Positions 14,614 to 19,325 are shown, counted from the first letter of the stretch. The stretch is 21,704 nt of DNA from CAIZLB01 sp039795875 (GCA_039795875.1 JBDKKY010000014.1:1-21704); one strand, 5' to 3'. The notes: generated by a model not told the origin, from the letters alone. Numbers and translations: made by a program.

Positions 14614-14754
14614 GCAATGAAAGAGATTCTAGCAAGATGTTTCGATATTGTCAAACGTCCTATAAGACAGTTTACCTTTGTTTATAAGGTTTTTATAAAG
14701 GACATGCGGAGTTTTAATTGTACTCTGTCTCTTAGACAGACGGAATCTCATTGC
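14614..14754. ncRNA. Predicted multi-stem structured RNA element, strand uncertain
   Basis: Nested and side-by-side complementary pairs fold this stretch. The closing helix is GCAATG+AGATTC (14614-14619, 14624-14629, 4-nt bulge) with GAATCT+CATTGC (14743-14754). One arm is GTCCT+ATAA (14657-14665) with TTAT+AGGAC (14693-14703, AA bulge), capped by ACCTT/AAGGT (14674-14690). A hairpin TCTGTCT-CTT-AGACAGA lies at 14724-14740. A weak stem GTTT/AAAC lies at 14639-14656. On the minus strand the closing helix is followed by a T-rich tract (about 14598-14610), which would suit a minus-strand RNA ending there. I recognise no known family. It could be a small RNA or a long tuf leader. Confidence 0.4.
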
Positions 14755-14779
14755 ATTCGAGGATTTACATACATATAAT
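14751..14779 (+). promoter_or_regulatory. Promoter of the 14786 gene and ruvA, predicted leaderless
   Basis: TTGCAT (14751-14756), 17 nt, TATAAT (14774-14779), then 6 nt to the ATG at 14786. The -35 overlaps the 3' arm of the predicted RNA structure. The spacing predicts a leaderless message carrying this gene and ruvA. Confidence 0.6.
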
Positions 14780-14785
14780 GAGCGT

Positions 14786-15202
14786 ATGCAGAATAAAAAA
14801 GTATGGACGGCTGTTATAGGAATATTGATTTTGGTGGCAATTGTCATATTTCTTATTTTCCGTGAGCCAGGACAATCAACTCCAGACGATATGATAAAAG
14901 CTGCACAAAAAGAGGCCTCTTTGGTTAAAACAAGCCTAGGAAAACACCTGCTATTCCCTGAGGGCGATGAGCCAGACATTCGTAAGATTACCGAAAAAGT
15001 AGCGGATCCTTTTTTCACCAAGGCTGAGGTCGGTGACTACTTAGTTATTTTCTATAAGAGTCGAATCGCCTACATATATTCCCCTACTAAAAACATTATT
15101 GTAAATGCTGGTGTTGTCTTTACCAACATACAAGATGAGCAAAGCAAAAAAGGTGTAAACGTTAATCAGGCCACCGGCAGCGCCTCAACAACCCCACGAT
15201 AA
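14786..15202 (+). CDS. Hypothetical single-pass membrane-anchored protein
   Basis: A 138-aa protein I do not recognise. Residues 1-5 are polar/basic and residues 7-25 form one strong hydrophobic helix (WTAVIGILILVAIVIFLIF), so the rest is probably outside the membrane with a signal-anchor topology. The soluble part (about 30-120) has mixed alpha/beta composition with hydrophobic strands near residues 83-110 (YLVIFYKSRIAYIYS, IIVNAGVVF). The C-terminus is Ser/Thr/Ala-rich. No cysteines and no catalytic motif are apparent. Its TAA stop overlaps the ruvA ATG (TAATG), so the two are cotranscribed and probably translationally coupled; a role with RuvA is not implied by the sequence. Reality of the gene is well supported by promoter, overlap and length. 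Confidence 0.8.
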   Translation: MQNKKVWTAVIGILILVAIVIFLIFREPGQSTPDDMIKAAQKEASLVKTSLGKHLLFPEGDEPDIRKITEKVADPFFTKAEVGDYLVIFYKSRIAYIYSPTKNIIVNAGVVFTNIQDEQSKKGVNVNQATGSASTTPR

Positions 15203-15798
15203 TGATTTCCTATCTCGAGGGCACAGTTCAAGACCTAGGAGCAAAAGAAGCTTGTATTTTAACGGTTTCTGGTGTTGGCTATGGAGTACAACTAGTGAAA
15301 AGTGATCTGGAGTCTTTGGCTATTGGCGAGACCGTACATATATATGTACACACCCACGTTCGTGAAGAGGCCCTTGATTTATATGGGTTTTTAAATAAAT
15401 CAGACCGAATGATGTTTGAACAGCTGACTTCTATCTCTGGTATCGGCCCGAAGTCCGCTTTAGGCATACTCTCCCTATCTGACAGTCAGACTCTATATGA
15501 ACATGTCGTTAAAAATAACACAGCTTATCTAACTCAGATCTCTGGCATCGGCAAAAAGATTGCTGAGAAAATCGTCTTGGAGCTTCGTGATAAGTTGCCT
15601 AAGATTGGTTTTGATTTTAAAAATGATGGAACGGCTGTTGAAAAGACTGGCATTTCTGATATAGAAGTGTTTGAGGCTTTGAAAGCTATGGGTTATTCCC
15701 CTAAAGAGGCCAAGCATGCATTGGATAATCTACCGGTTGGATTGGAGAGTACTGCGGAAAAAATTAAAGCTGCACTTCGAGTGGTTCAACAGGGGTAG
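15202..15798 (+). CDS. ruvA: Holliday junction branch migration protein RuvA
   Basis: A 198-aa DNA-binding subunit of RuvAB: it holds the four-way junction as a tetramer and loads the RuvB motor. Domain I (OB fold) is residues 1-63, with MISYLEGTV and the EEALDLYGF end. Domain II carries two helix-hairpin-helix motifs, SISGIGPKSA (77-86) and ISGIGKKIAEKIVLEL (113-128). The C-terminal domain III that binds RuvB is about 150-198 (EVFEALKAMGYSPKEAKHAL). Length and domains are complete. The ATG overlaps the upstream stop codon. No ruvB or ruvC is in the window. After the stop codon, two short GC hairpins occur without a T-run, and a strong minus-strand terminator converges on this gene. Confidence 0.97.
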   Translation: MISYLEGTVQDLGAKEACILTVSGVGYGVQLVKSDLESLAIGETVHIYVHTHVREEALDLYGFLNKSDRMMFEQLTSISGIGPKSALGILSLSDSQTLYEHVVKNNTAYLTQISGIGKKIAEKIVLELRDKLPKIGFDFKNDGTAVEKTGISDIEVFEALKAMGYSPKEAKHALDNLPVGLESTAEKIKAALRVVQQG

Positions 15799-15806
15799 TC
15801 CGCCTA

Positions 15807-15859
15807 CGCCGAGCCTCCGGCGCGACAAGACCGATCCGCTTTCGCTTACGCTACAGCGA
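15807..15859. repeat. Two short GC hairpins after ruvA
   Basis: CGCCG-N6-CGGCG (15807-15822) and TCGCT-N8-AGCGA (15842-15859) lie 8 and 43 nt past the ruvA stop codon. Neither is followed by a T-run on the plus strand. They may stabilise the ruvA mRNA end or act as weak terminators. The first contains GCCTCCGGCGC, nearly repeated at 2826-2837. Confidence 0.3.
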
Positions 15860-15866
15860 GACAAAG

Positions 15867-15913
15867 AAAAAAGCCCTCACCTGTAGCTTTCTTCGTAGTT
15901 AGCTAAGGTGAGG
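15867..15913 (-). terminator. Strong intrinsic terminator of a minus-strand unit
   Basis: On the minus strand CCTCACCT/AGGTGAGG (8 bp; 15906-15913 with 15875-15882) is continued by TAGCT/AGCTA (5 bp, one bulged base) and followed by GC and six T (15867-15872). It demands a minus-strand transcript coming from 15914 or beyond, converging on ruvA. Confidence 0.8.
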
Positions 15914-15943
15914 TCGATTTGGGAAACGCTAGTGGCGGCATGA

Positions 15944-16087
15944 TCAGAGATAGAAGCCGTTGATAGCGGTGTTGGTCGGTTTGCCGGGATCTGTGGGTCC
16001 GGGCAATACCGCGACGGGAGCGGTCGGGGCCCAGCATTCAAGCCAGGGCACAAACATGACAAACGGGTGGGGTGGAGCGAGGTTCAT
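15944..16087 (-). CDS. Possible 47-aa small protein in a GC-rich unit
   Basis: A 47-codon frame on the minus strand from the ATG at 16087 to the TGA at 15944-15946. The peptide is Pro-rich (begins MNLAPPHPFVMFVPWLECW, ends INGFYL) and matches nothing I know. It sits between a promoter (TTGACA at 16153-16158) and a strong terminator (15867-15913), so a transcript is well supported. Whether it is translated is not: no Shine-Dalgarno sequence precedes the ATG. I counted 63% G+C over 15961-16080, against 33% in the first part of mutM (16201-16320). The alternative is a non-coding RNA of about 260 nt. Confidence 0.35.
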   Translation of the reverse strand: MNLAPPHPFVMFVPWLECWAPTAPVAVLPGPTDPGKPTNTAINGFYL

Positions 16088-16130
16088 AGGGCGGTTGGAC
16101 GGACGGATAGAGGTTTCTGGGGGTTTTTTA

Positions 16131-16158
16131 ATTCTCGCATCTCCACAGCATTTGTCAA
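16131..16158 (-). promoter_or_regulatory. Promoter of the minus-strand GC-rich unit
   Basis: A perfect TTGACA (16153-16158) is followed after 16 nt by GAGAAT (16131-16136) preceded by TGC, an extended -10. Its -35 lies between the promoter elements of mutM on the other strand, so the two promoters overlap and should compete. Expected start is near 16125. Confidence 0.55.
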
Positions 16159-16169
16159 TGTGTTACAAT
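16142..16169 (+). promoter_or_regulatory. Promoter of mutM, predicted leaderless
   Basis: TGT-TACAAT (extended -10, hexamer 16164-16169) ends 7 nt before the mutM ATG. A 4/6 -35, TCCACA (16142-16147), lies 16 nt upstream. It overlaps the divergent promoter at 16131-16158. Confidence 0.5.
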
Positions 16170-16176
16170 CCAAAAT

Positions 16177-17088
16177 ATGCCAGAATTGCCTGAAGTCCAA
16201 ACAACTGTAGATGGAATCAATAAAGTTGCCAAGGGTCATACCATACTGGATGTGTGGACCGATTTTGCTAGTTCTCACAAGATGTTCAAAGATAGTATAA
16301 AAAATGTTGAATATTTTAAAAAATTTAAGAAAAAGTTAATAGGGGCCAAGATTTTAAAAACCGAACGACGAGCAAAAAATATTTTAATACATACTGATAT
16401 CAAAGACGTCACCTCTACCCTTCTCATTCATATGAAAATGACAGGCCATGTCATGTATGGAATGTATCAATACAATAGAAAGAAAAATGAATGGATGCCT
16501 AAACCAGGGCAAAAAGCCTTGGAAGATCCTTTTAACAGATTTCTGCACTTAGTTCTTACTCTCGATAATGGAAAACAGCTTGTTTTATCTGATGTGAGAA
16601 AATTTGCTAAAGTCGCTCTTATAGATGCCGAAACAGATAAAACACTACAAGATATTGGGCCAGAGCCACTTGCCTCTACCTTTACAAAAGATATTTTTCT
16701 AAAGCGAATAAATAAATACCCTAATCGCGTTATCAAAACCACATTAATGGATCAAGCTCTCATTGCGGGCATTGGAAATATTTACTCAGATGAGATTTTA
16801 TTTGTTGCAAAGATATTACCATGGCGAAAAGTTTCTGAGCTGAGTGCTCGGGAGCTTGCTACAATTTATAAAAATATAAAACCAGTTTTGGAGAAAGGTA
16901 TTGATTTTGGCGGTGACTCTACCAGTGATTACCGAAATATTCACGGTGAACGAGGAAAATTTCAAGGTGCGCATCAGGTATATAGAAGGACTAAACAAAA
17001 ATGTTTGCGAAAAGGTTGTAAGGGTGTGATTGAAAGGAAGGTTATTGGAGGAAGGAGTGCGCACTATTGCATGGGGTGTCAGGGGTAA
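16177..17088 (+). CDS. mutM: Formamidopyrimidine-DNA glycosylase (Fpg/MutM)
   Basis: A 303-aa bifunctional glycosylase/AP lyase that removes 8-oxoguanine and ring-opened purines from DNA. Catalytic residues are intact: P2, E3 and E6 in MPELPEVQT, and K67 (RRAKNILIH). The central HMKMTG and DVRKF motifs are present. The H2TH region reads DQALIAGIGNIYSDEILF (192-209). The C-terminal zinc finger uses C276, C281, C298 and C301, with R293 in GGRSAHYC. The first Cys pair is spaced C-x4-C. The protein is slightly longer than E. coli Fpg (269 aa). The N-terminal proline fixes the start, which lies 7 nt after a TACAAT box. It is monocistronic in appearance, flanked by GC-rich small units. Confidence 0.97.
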   Translation: MPELPEVQTTVDGINKVAKGHTILDVWTDFASSHKMFKDSIKNVEYFKKFKKKLIGAKILKTERRAKNILIHTDIKDVTSTLLIHMKMTGHVMYGMYQYNRKKNEWMPKPGQKALEDPFNRFLHLVLTLDNGKQLVLSDVRKFAKVALIDAETDKTLQDIGPEPLASTFTKDIFLKRINKYPNRVIKTTLMDQALIAGIGNIYSDEILFVAKILPWRKVSELSARELATIYKNIKPVLEKGIDFGGDSTSDYRNIHGERGKFQGAHQVYRRTKQKCLRKGCKGVIERKVIGGRSAHYCMGCQG

Positions 17089-17128
17089 AATAGTGTTGTT
17101 TTGTGAGGGTTTCTAGGGTTAGACGTGC

Positions 17129-17157
17129 TTGACTATATCGGTGTAGTGTGATATACT
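17129..17157 (+). promoter_or_regulatory. Strong promoter of the 17271 gene
   Basis: TTGACT (17129-17134), 17 nt, TATACT (17152-17157), preceded by TGA as an extended -10. It is among the best promoter matches in the window. The expected start is near 17164, giving a leader of about 110 nt. Confidence 0.65.
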
Positions 17158-17163
17158 TTGGGA

Positions 17164-17270
17164 TGAAACGAACCTTGTAAATATCAGGCAAATACTGGGT
17201 CCCGACGCGGGATCTGGATGTCTTATGTTCAGGCTGTTTGTTTCTAAACAAAGTAGAAAAAGACAACACC
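17164..17270 (+). promoter_or_regulatory. Structured leader of the 17271 gene
   Basis: The transcribed leader contains GGTCCCG-ACG-CGGGATC (7-bp stem, one G-U; about 17199-17215) and TTTGTT-TCTA-AACAAA (about 17237-17252) just before the coding start. No T-run follows the first, so attenuation is not evident. No known riboswitch core was recognised. Confidence 0.35.
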
Positions 17271-17762
17271 ATGACGACGAAAATAACGACACTCTTAGGC
17301 CGATATCTCCTCTTACAATGGATCCCTTCGGCAGACGATATGACAACAGGGTGGTTGGAGATACTCGCTCCATTCCAGACCATCATGACCATCGCAGAGT
17401 TGAAGACACTCTTGGGAGACAACGACTCTGTGAAAGCTTTGAGCCACGCGTGCGTAGACTACGCTCTGAGTGGCAAGCCCCAACAAGACGTGGCGGACGC
17501 TCTGAATAAGCTTCCGGCGCCGCAACGTCTGATCGTGGAGGTCCTGCTCCAACAGTGGACCGGACGGAATCCTTTTAAACCGGATCCGAGCGCACACTGG
17601 ATTAACCCCTTATGGGATCTGAAAAATGCGATCCAGCGGTTCAAGACCCAAACTGTGGCCACATTCACCGACGCCGAGTTGCGTACCATGCTGCAGGAAA
17701 TCTACGAAGAAATCCTGATCAGGCTGTGCAGAGATGCTATCACGGTCCTGCCTGCCAACTGA
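17271..17762 (+). CDS. Orphan 163-aa hypothetical protein, GC-rich
   Basis: A complete transcription unit: strong promoter at 17129-17157, a leader with two hairpins, this frame, and a textbook terminator 5 nt after the TGA. I do not recognise the protein. It begins MTTKITTLLGRYLLLQWIP, has no signal peptide or clear membrane helix, is rich in Leu, Ala, Thr and Gln, and looks mostly helical. The C-terminal part (TFTDAELRTMLQEIYEEI) could be a helical bundle or short coiled coil. I counted 58% G+C over 17461-17580, well above mutM next door. The ATG at 17271 was chosen because upstream in-frame starts are TTG codons inside the leader hairpin. No Shine-Dalgarno sequence is seen. The base composition suggests acquisition or a different selective history. 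Confidence 0.65.
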   Translation: MTTKITTLLGRYLLLQWIPSADDMTTGWLEILAPFQTIMTIAELKTLLGDNDSVKALSHACVDYALSGKPQQDVADALNKLPAPQRLIVEVLLQQWTGRNPFKPDPSAHWINPLWDLKNAIQRFKTQTVATFTDAELRTMLQEIYEEILIRLCRDAITVLPAN

Positions 17763-17767
17763 CATCA

Positions 17768-17809
17768 CCCCGCCCCCTCGTTTCGACGAGGGTGTGCGGG
17801 GTTCTTTTT
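17768..17809 (+). terminator. Intrinsic terminator after the 17271 gene
   Basis: CCCCGC/GCGGGG (17768-17773, 17796-17801) encloses CCCTCGT-TTCG-ACGAGGG (17775-17792) with a small internal loop, followed by TTCTTTTT. It is one of the strongest hairpins in the window. Confidence 0.85.
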
Positions 17810-17817
17810 ATAAATAC

Positions 17818-17845
17818 TTGACTTCTTTTTGGCTGCGAATATAAT
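17818..17845 (+). promoter_or_regulatory. Promoter of the candidate small RNA
   Basis: TTGACT (17818-17823), 16 nt, perfect TATAAT (17840-17845). The expected start at about 17852 coincides with the first base pair of the RNA's closing stem. Confidence 0.65.
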
Positions 17846-17850
17846 ATGCT

Positions 17851-17970
17851 CATAGCTTGTCGACAGAAATGGCCGCTGCGGACTTCTGTAACAAGAAGTA
17901 CTTATGGAGAGTGTCGCACTCCCGAGCTATGCATGAAAATATTACCTTATAGGGTGGTATTTTTGTTTTT
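17851..17970 (+). ncRNA. Candidate novel small RNA with three-way junction and terminator
   Basis: A free-standing unit with no plausible protein frame. P1 is CATAGCT (17851-17857) with AGCTATG (17925-17931), 7 bp. P2 (17858-17894) pairs TTGT with ACAA, then ACAGAA with TTCTGT, topped by CCG-CTG-CGG. P3 (17906-17923) pairs GG-GAGTG with CACTC-CC around a TCG loop, with one bulged A. A terminator follows directly. The start predicted from the promoter falls at the first bases of P1, so promoter and fold support each other. Length is about 115-120 nt. I looked for the SRP RNA core, tRNA features, hammerhead core and common riboswitch cores and saw none. The function is unknown. Confidence 0.6.
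17936..17970 (+). terminator. Terminator of the small RNA, probably bidirectional
   Basis: AAAATATTACC (17936-17946) pairs with GGTGGTATTTT (17953-17963), 11 bp with two G-U pairs and a 6-nt loop, followed by TGTTTTT. On the minus strand the same hairpin overlaps the stop codon of the convergent gene at 17947-18321 and is followed by TTTTC. Confidence 0.65.
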
Positions 17971-18321
17971 AAGAAAATGAATAGATTTTATTTCAAAGTG
18001 GTCCCCACGATCTTCAAAGATTACACGTATAGATACACTTTGATCATACCCTTTCTGATATTGATACTTATCTTCTGCCTGATCAAAATAAATACTATTT
18101 GGATACATTAACACTTCTTGCAGATATGAGATCATAGATACCATGGTATCTACCACATCGCCTTTTGTTTTATTTTTCACTAATTCAGGCCCCCGTCTCT
18201 CAACAAAGTGTTTTAAGGCCCTACGAGAAATATATACTGTCGGATTTATACAAACACATAATAATTCTGTGTGAAATGCTATATATGCCCCATTTTCTAA
18301 TAAAGAATATTCTTTAACCAA
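17947..18321 (-). CDS. Hypothetical 124-aa protein, TTG start uncertain
   Basis: An unrecognised small soluble protein, convergent with the small RNA. Features: VYISRRALKHFVERRG (around 30-45), a KGDVVDTMVSMISYL helix, and a C-terminal strand pattern RVIFEDRGDHFEIKSIHFL. The arrangement recalls small nuclease- or toxin-like domains with a conserved SRxxLKHxxxR segment, but this is a weak impression, not an identification. The start is a problem: no in-frame ATG precedes the first conserved-looking residues. The TTG at 18321 is the best candidate, an in-frame TAG lies 12 codons upstream (18355-18357), and there is no Shine-Dalgarno sequence. Either TTG is used, or the 5' end has been lost by mutation. 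The stop codon lies in the shared terminator. Confidence 0.55.
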   Translation of the reverse strand: MVKEYSLLENGAYIAFHTELLCVCINPTVYISRRALKHFVERRGPELVKNKTKGDVVDTMVSMISYLQEVLMYPNSIYFDQAEDKYQYQKGYDQSVSIRVIFEDRGDHFEIKSIHFLKNKNTTL

Positions 18322-18417
18322 ACTTTCAATCTGTACAATATTGATATATCTAATCTAGGAATTGTAACGAGCCCATCCTCATCAAGACTTTAAGAAATAT
18401 TCAAGCATGGATAAACA

Positions 18418-18918
18418 TTAACTACAAATCCCATACATCACCACCCCCGCACAAACCGCCACATTCAATGACTCTTTCTCTCCTTTCATTGATATCTCAA
18501 TCACACTGTCACATTTCTTTAAAATATCTTTAGAAATTCCCGAGACTTCATTTCCCATGATTAAAAGAATACTCTGAAGTTTTTCAGTTTTTATTTTCTT
18601 AACAAATGCACTTGGAGAAATAGACCCTGCAGATTGTTCCACTCCCACAATATGAAAACCGCCTCTTTTACTTTTCTTGAGTATTTCTTTAACTTCTGTT
18701 GAATATTCCCACGGAATGCTTTTCTCGGCACCCAGTGCAGTTTTAGCAATTTCTTTTTGCGGACCAGTCGTATTTCGACCAAATCGGTCTATCGGTTGAG
18801 GTGTGGTTCCAGTTAAAAAAATCTTGGAGACACCAAAACAATCTGCCGATCGAAAGATCGATCCGACATTATAAGCGCTTCGAATATCAGGTAATAAAAC
18901 ATGGACAATATGAGTCAT
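18418..18918 (-). CDS. TrmH/SpoU-family RNA 2'-O-methyltransferase (SPOUT fold)
   Basis: A 166-aa protein predicted to methylate ribose 2'-OH in tRNA or rRNA with S-adenosylmethionine, using the trefoil-knot SPOUT fold. The three family motifs are present: motif 1 N17-V-G19-S-I-F-R23, motif 2 LLIMGNEVSGI (118-128), motif 3 IEISMKGEKESLNVAV (140-155). It is a minimal catalytic domain without the N-terminal substrate-binding domain of TrmH or RlmB, so the RNA target is unknown. I chose the ATG at 18918 (MTHIVHVLLPDIRSAYN) because TATAAT ends 7 nt upstream and homology starts at once. The promoter overlaps that of the divergent tRNA-Lys gene. Confidence 0.88.
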   Translation of the reverse strand: MTHIVHVLLPDIRSAYNVGSIFRSADCFGVSKIFLTGTTPQPIDRFGRNTTGPQKEIAKTALGAEKSIPWEYSTEVKEILKKSKRGGFHIVGVEQSAGSISPSAFVKKIKTEKLQSILLIMGNEVSGISKDILKKCDSVIEISMKGEKESLNVAVCAGVVMYGICS

Positions 18919-18930
18919 TTCATGTATTAT
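18902..18930 (+). promoter_or_regulatory. Promoter of tRNA-Lys
   Basis: TGGACA (18902-18907, 5/6 of the -35 consensus), exactly 17 nt, TATTAT (18925-18930). The tRNA begins 19 nt downstream of the -10, which leaves a short 5' leader for RNase P. The -35 and spacer lie inside the first codons of the divergent methyltransferase gene. Confidence 0.65.
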
Positions 18931-18931
18931 A
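18926..18931 (-). promoter_or_regulatory. Leaderless -10 box of the trmH-family gene
   Basis: TATAAT on the minus strand (18926-18931), with TGTG just upstream, ends 7 nt before the ATG at 18918. It shares five of its six bases with the TATTAT of the divergent tRNA promoter, so the two polymerases cannot bind at once. No -35 is seen. Confidence 0.5.
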
Positions 18932-18949
18932 CACAAATATGGTTTTCAT

Positions 18950-19022
18950 GCGCCCGTAGCTCAGTCGGTAGAGCACCTGCCTTTTAAGCAGAGGGTCGTA
19001 GGTTCGATTCCTACCGGGCGCA
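18950..19022 (+). tRNA. tRNA-Lys (UUU anticodon)
   Basis: A 73-nt cloverleaf. Acceptor GCGCCCG/CGGGCGC, D arm GCTC...GAGC, anticodon loop CTTTTAA with TTT at 18983-18985, T arm GTAGG-TTCGATT-CCTAC, discriminator A. The 27-43 pair of the anticodon stem is C-A, a mismatch; the other four pairs are Watson-Crick. The 3' CCA is not encoded (CAC follows the discriminator), so it must be added by a nucleotidyltransferase. It has its own promoter upstream. Confidence 0.97.
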
Positions 19023-19119
19023 CAATAGTTTCGTGGCACAGAAAAGATGTAAAAAATAAAACGCCTAATCCGTGTGGTTGACGGACCAGGCTGTGCTTTG
19101 TCGTGATCAGAGATCGTCA

Positions 19120-19239
19120 TTATGGCCTGACTGTTTCTGCTGCTTTTTGAGCATCCTTCTGGTGCAAATGGTGATAAACAATGGTTGCGCTGGCAGCGAG
19201 CATAATGATGATCGTCAAGACCACTAGAGGCTCCATCAT
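19120..19239 (-). CDS. Possible 39-aa single-TM small protein
   Basis: A short frame starting MMEPLVVLTIIIMLAASATI: one hydrophobic helix (about 5-22) followed by a polar His/Lys/Gln tail, the usual shape of a small membrane protein. A longer version from the ATG at 19287 (55 aa) is possible. It is downstream of the GT2 gene on the same strand (stop codon at 19326). A 10-bp palindrome CACGGCCGTG (19242-19251) lies just before the start. No Shine-Dalgarno sequence and no clear promoter are seen. It could be chance. Confidence 0.3.
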   Translation of the reverse strand: MMEPLVVLTIIIMLAASATIVYHHLHQKDAQKAAETVRP

Positions 19240-19296
19240 GCCACGGCCGTGACAGGACAAGTAGATTGAGCGGGAATTTGCTTTCATAGAGTTCGG

Positions 19297-19310
19297 TGAG
19301 CACGTGCTCA
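19297..19310. repeat. 14-bp perfect palindrome TGAGCACGTGCTCA
   Basis: A perfect dyad centred on CACGTG, 16 bp past the stop codon of the GT2 gene, followed by an AT-only stretch (atatatat). It has the form of a dimeric-regulator operator, but no promoter is clearly associated with it. Too short for a strong terminator, and no T-run follows. Confidence 0.35.
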
Positions 19311-19325
19311 TATATATGATACACC

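Larger units (their letters stand above)
19023..19325. other. Intergenic region between tRNA-Lys and the GT2 gene
   Basis: About 300 bp with no recognised gene other than the possible small membrane protein at 19120-19239. It contains two perfect palindromes: 19242-19251 and the 14-bp 19297-19310. No terminator with a T-run was seen on either strand. Confidence 0.5.

Noticed and set aside
14629..15021. 130-codon minus-strand frame through the 14786 gene
   Set aside because: It is antisense to a gene with promoter and ruvA overlap, and passes through the predicted RNA structure without coding features.
15877..16062. 61-codon minus-strand frame starting at TTG
   Set aside because: It runs into the terminator hairpin, has a weak start and competes with the ATG-initiated 47-codon frame in the same unit.
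15960..16193. 77-codon plus-strand frame overlapping the mutM start
   Set aside because: It overlaps mutM in another frame and lies antisense to a unit with clear promoter and terminator; its Gly-rich make-up reflects base composition.
17163..17180. Five-codon mini-ORF (MKRTL) at the start of the 17271 transcript
   Set aside because: The ATG is only 5 nt after the -10, so the transcript would probably start within it; too short to support as a leader peptide.
17225..17509. 94-codon plus-strand frame overlapping the 17271 gene
   Set aside because: It ends in the middle of the orphan gene, has an Arg/His-rich shadow composition, and lacks a terminator-adjacent stop codon.
17851..17935. SRP (4.5S) RNA as identity for the small RNA
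   Set aside because: The conserved GGAA-type tetraloop and the asymmetric-loop core of helix 8 are not present in either arm.
18920..19324. 134-codon minus-strand frame containing APGRNRTYDPLLKRQ
   Set aside because: This peptide is the well-known false translation of the antisense strand of a tRNA gene; the frame runs through tRNA-Lys and starts at GTG.
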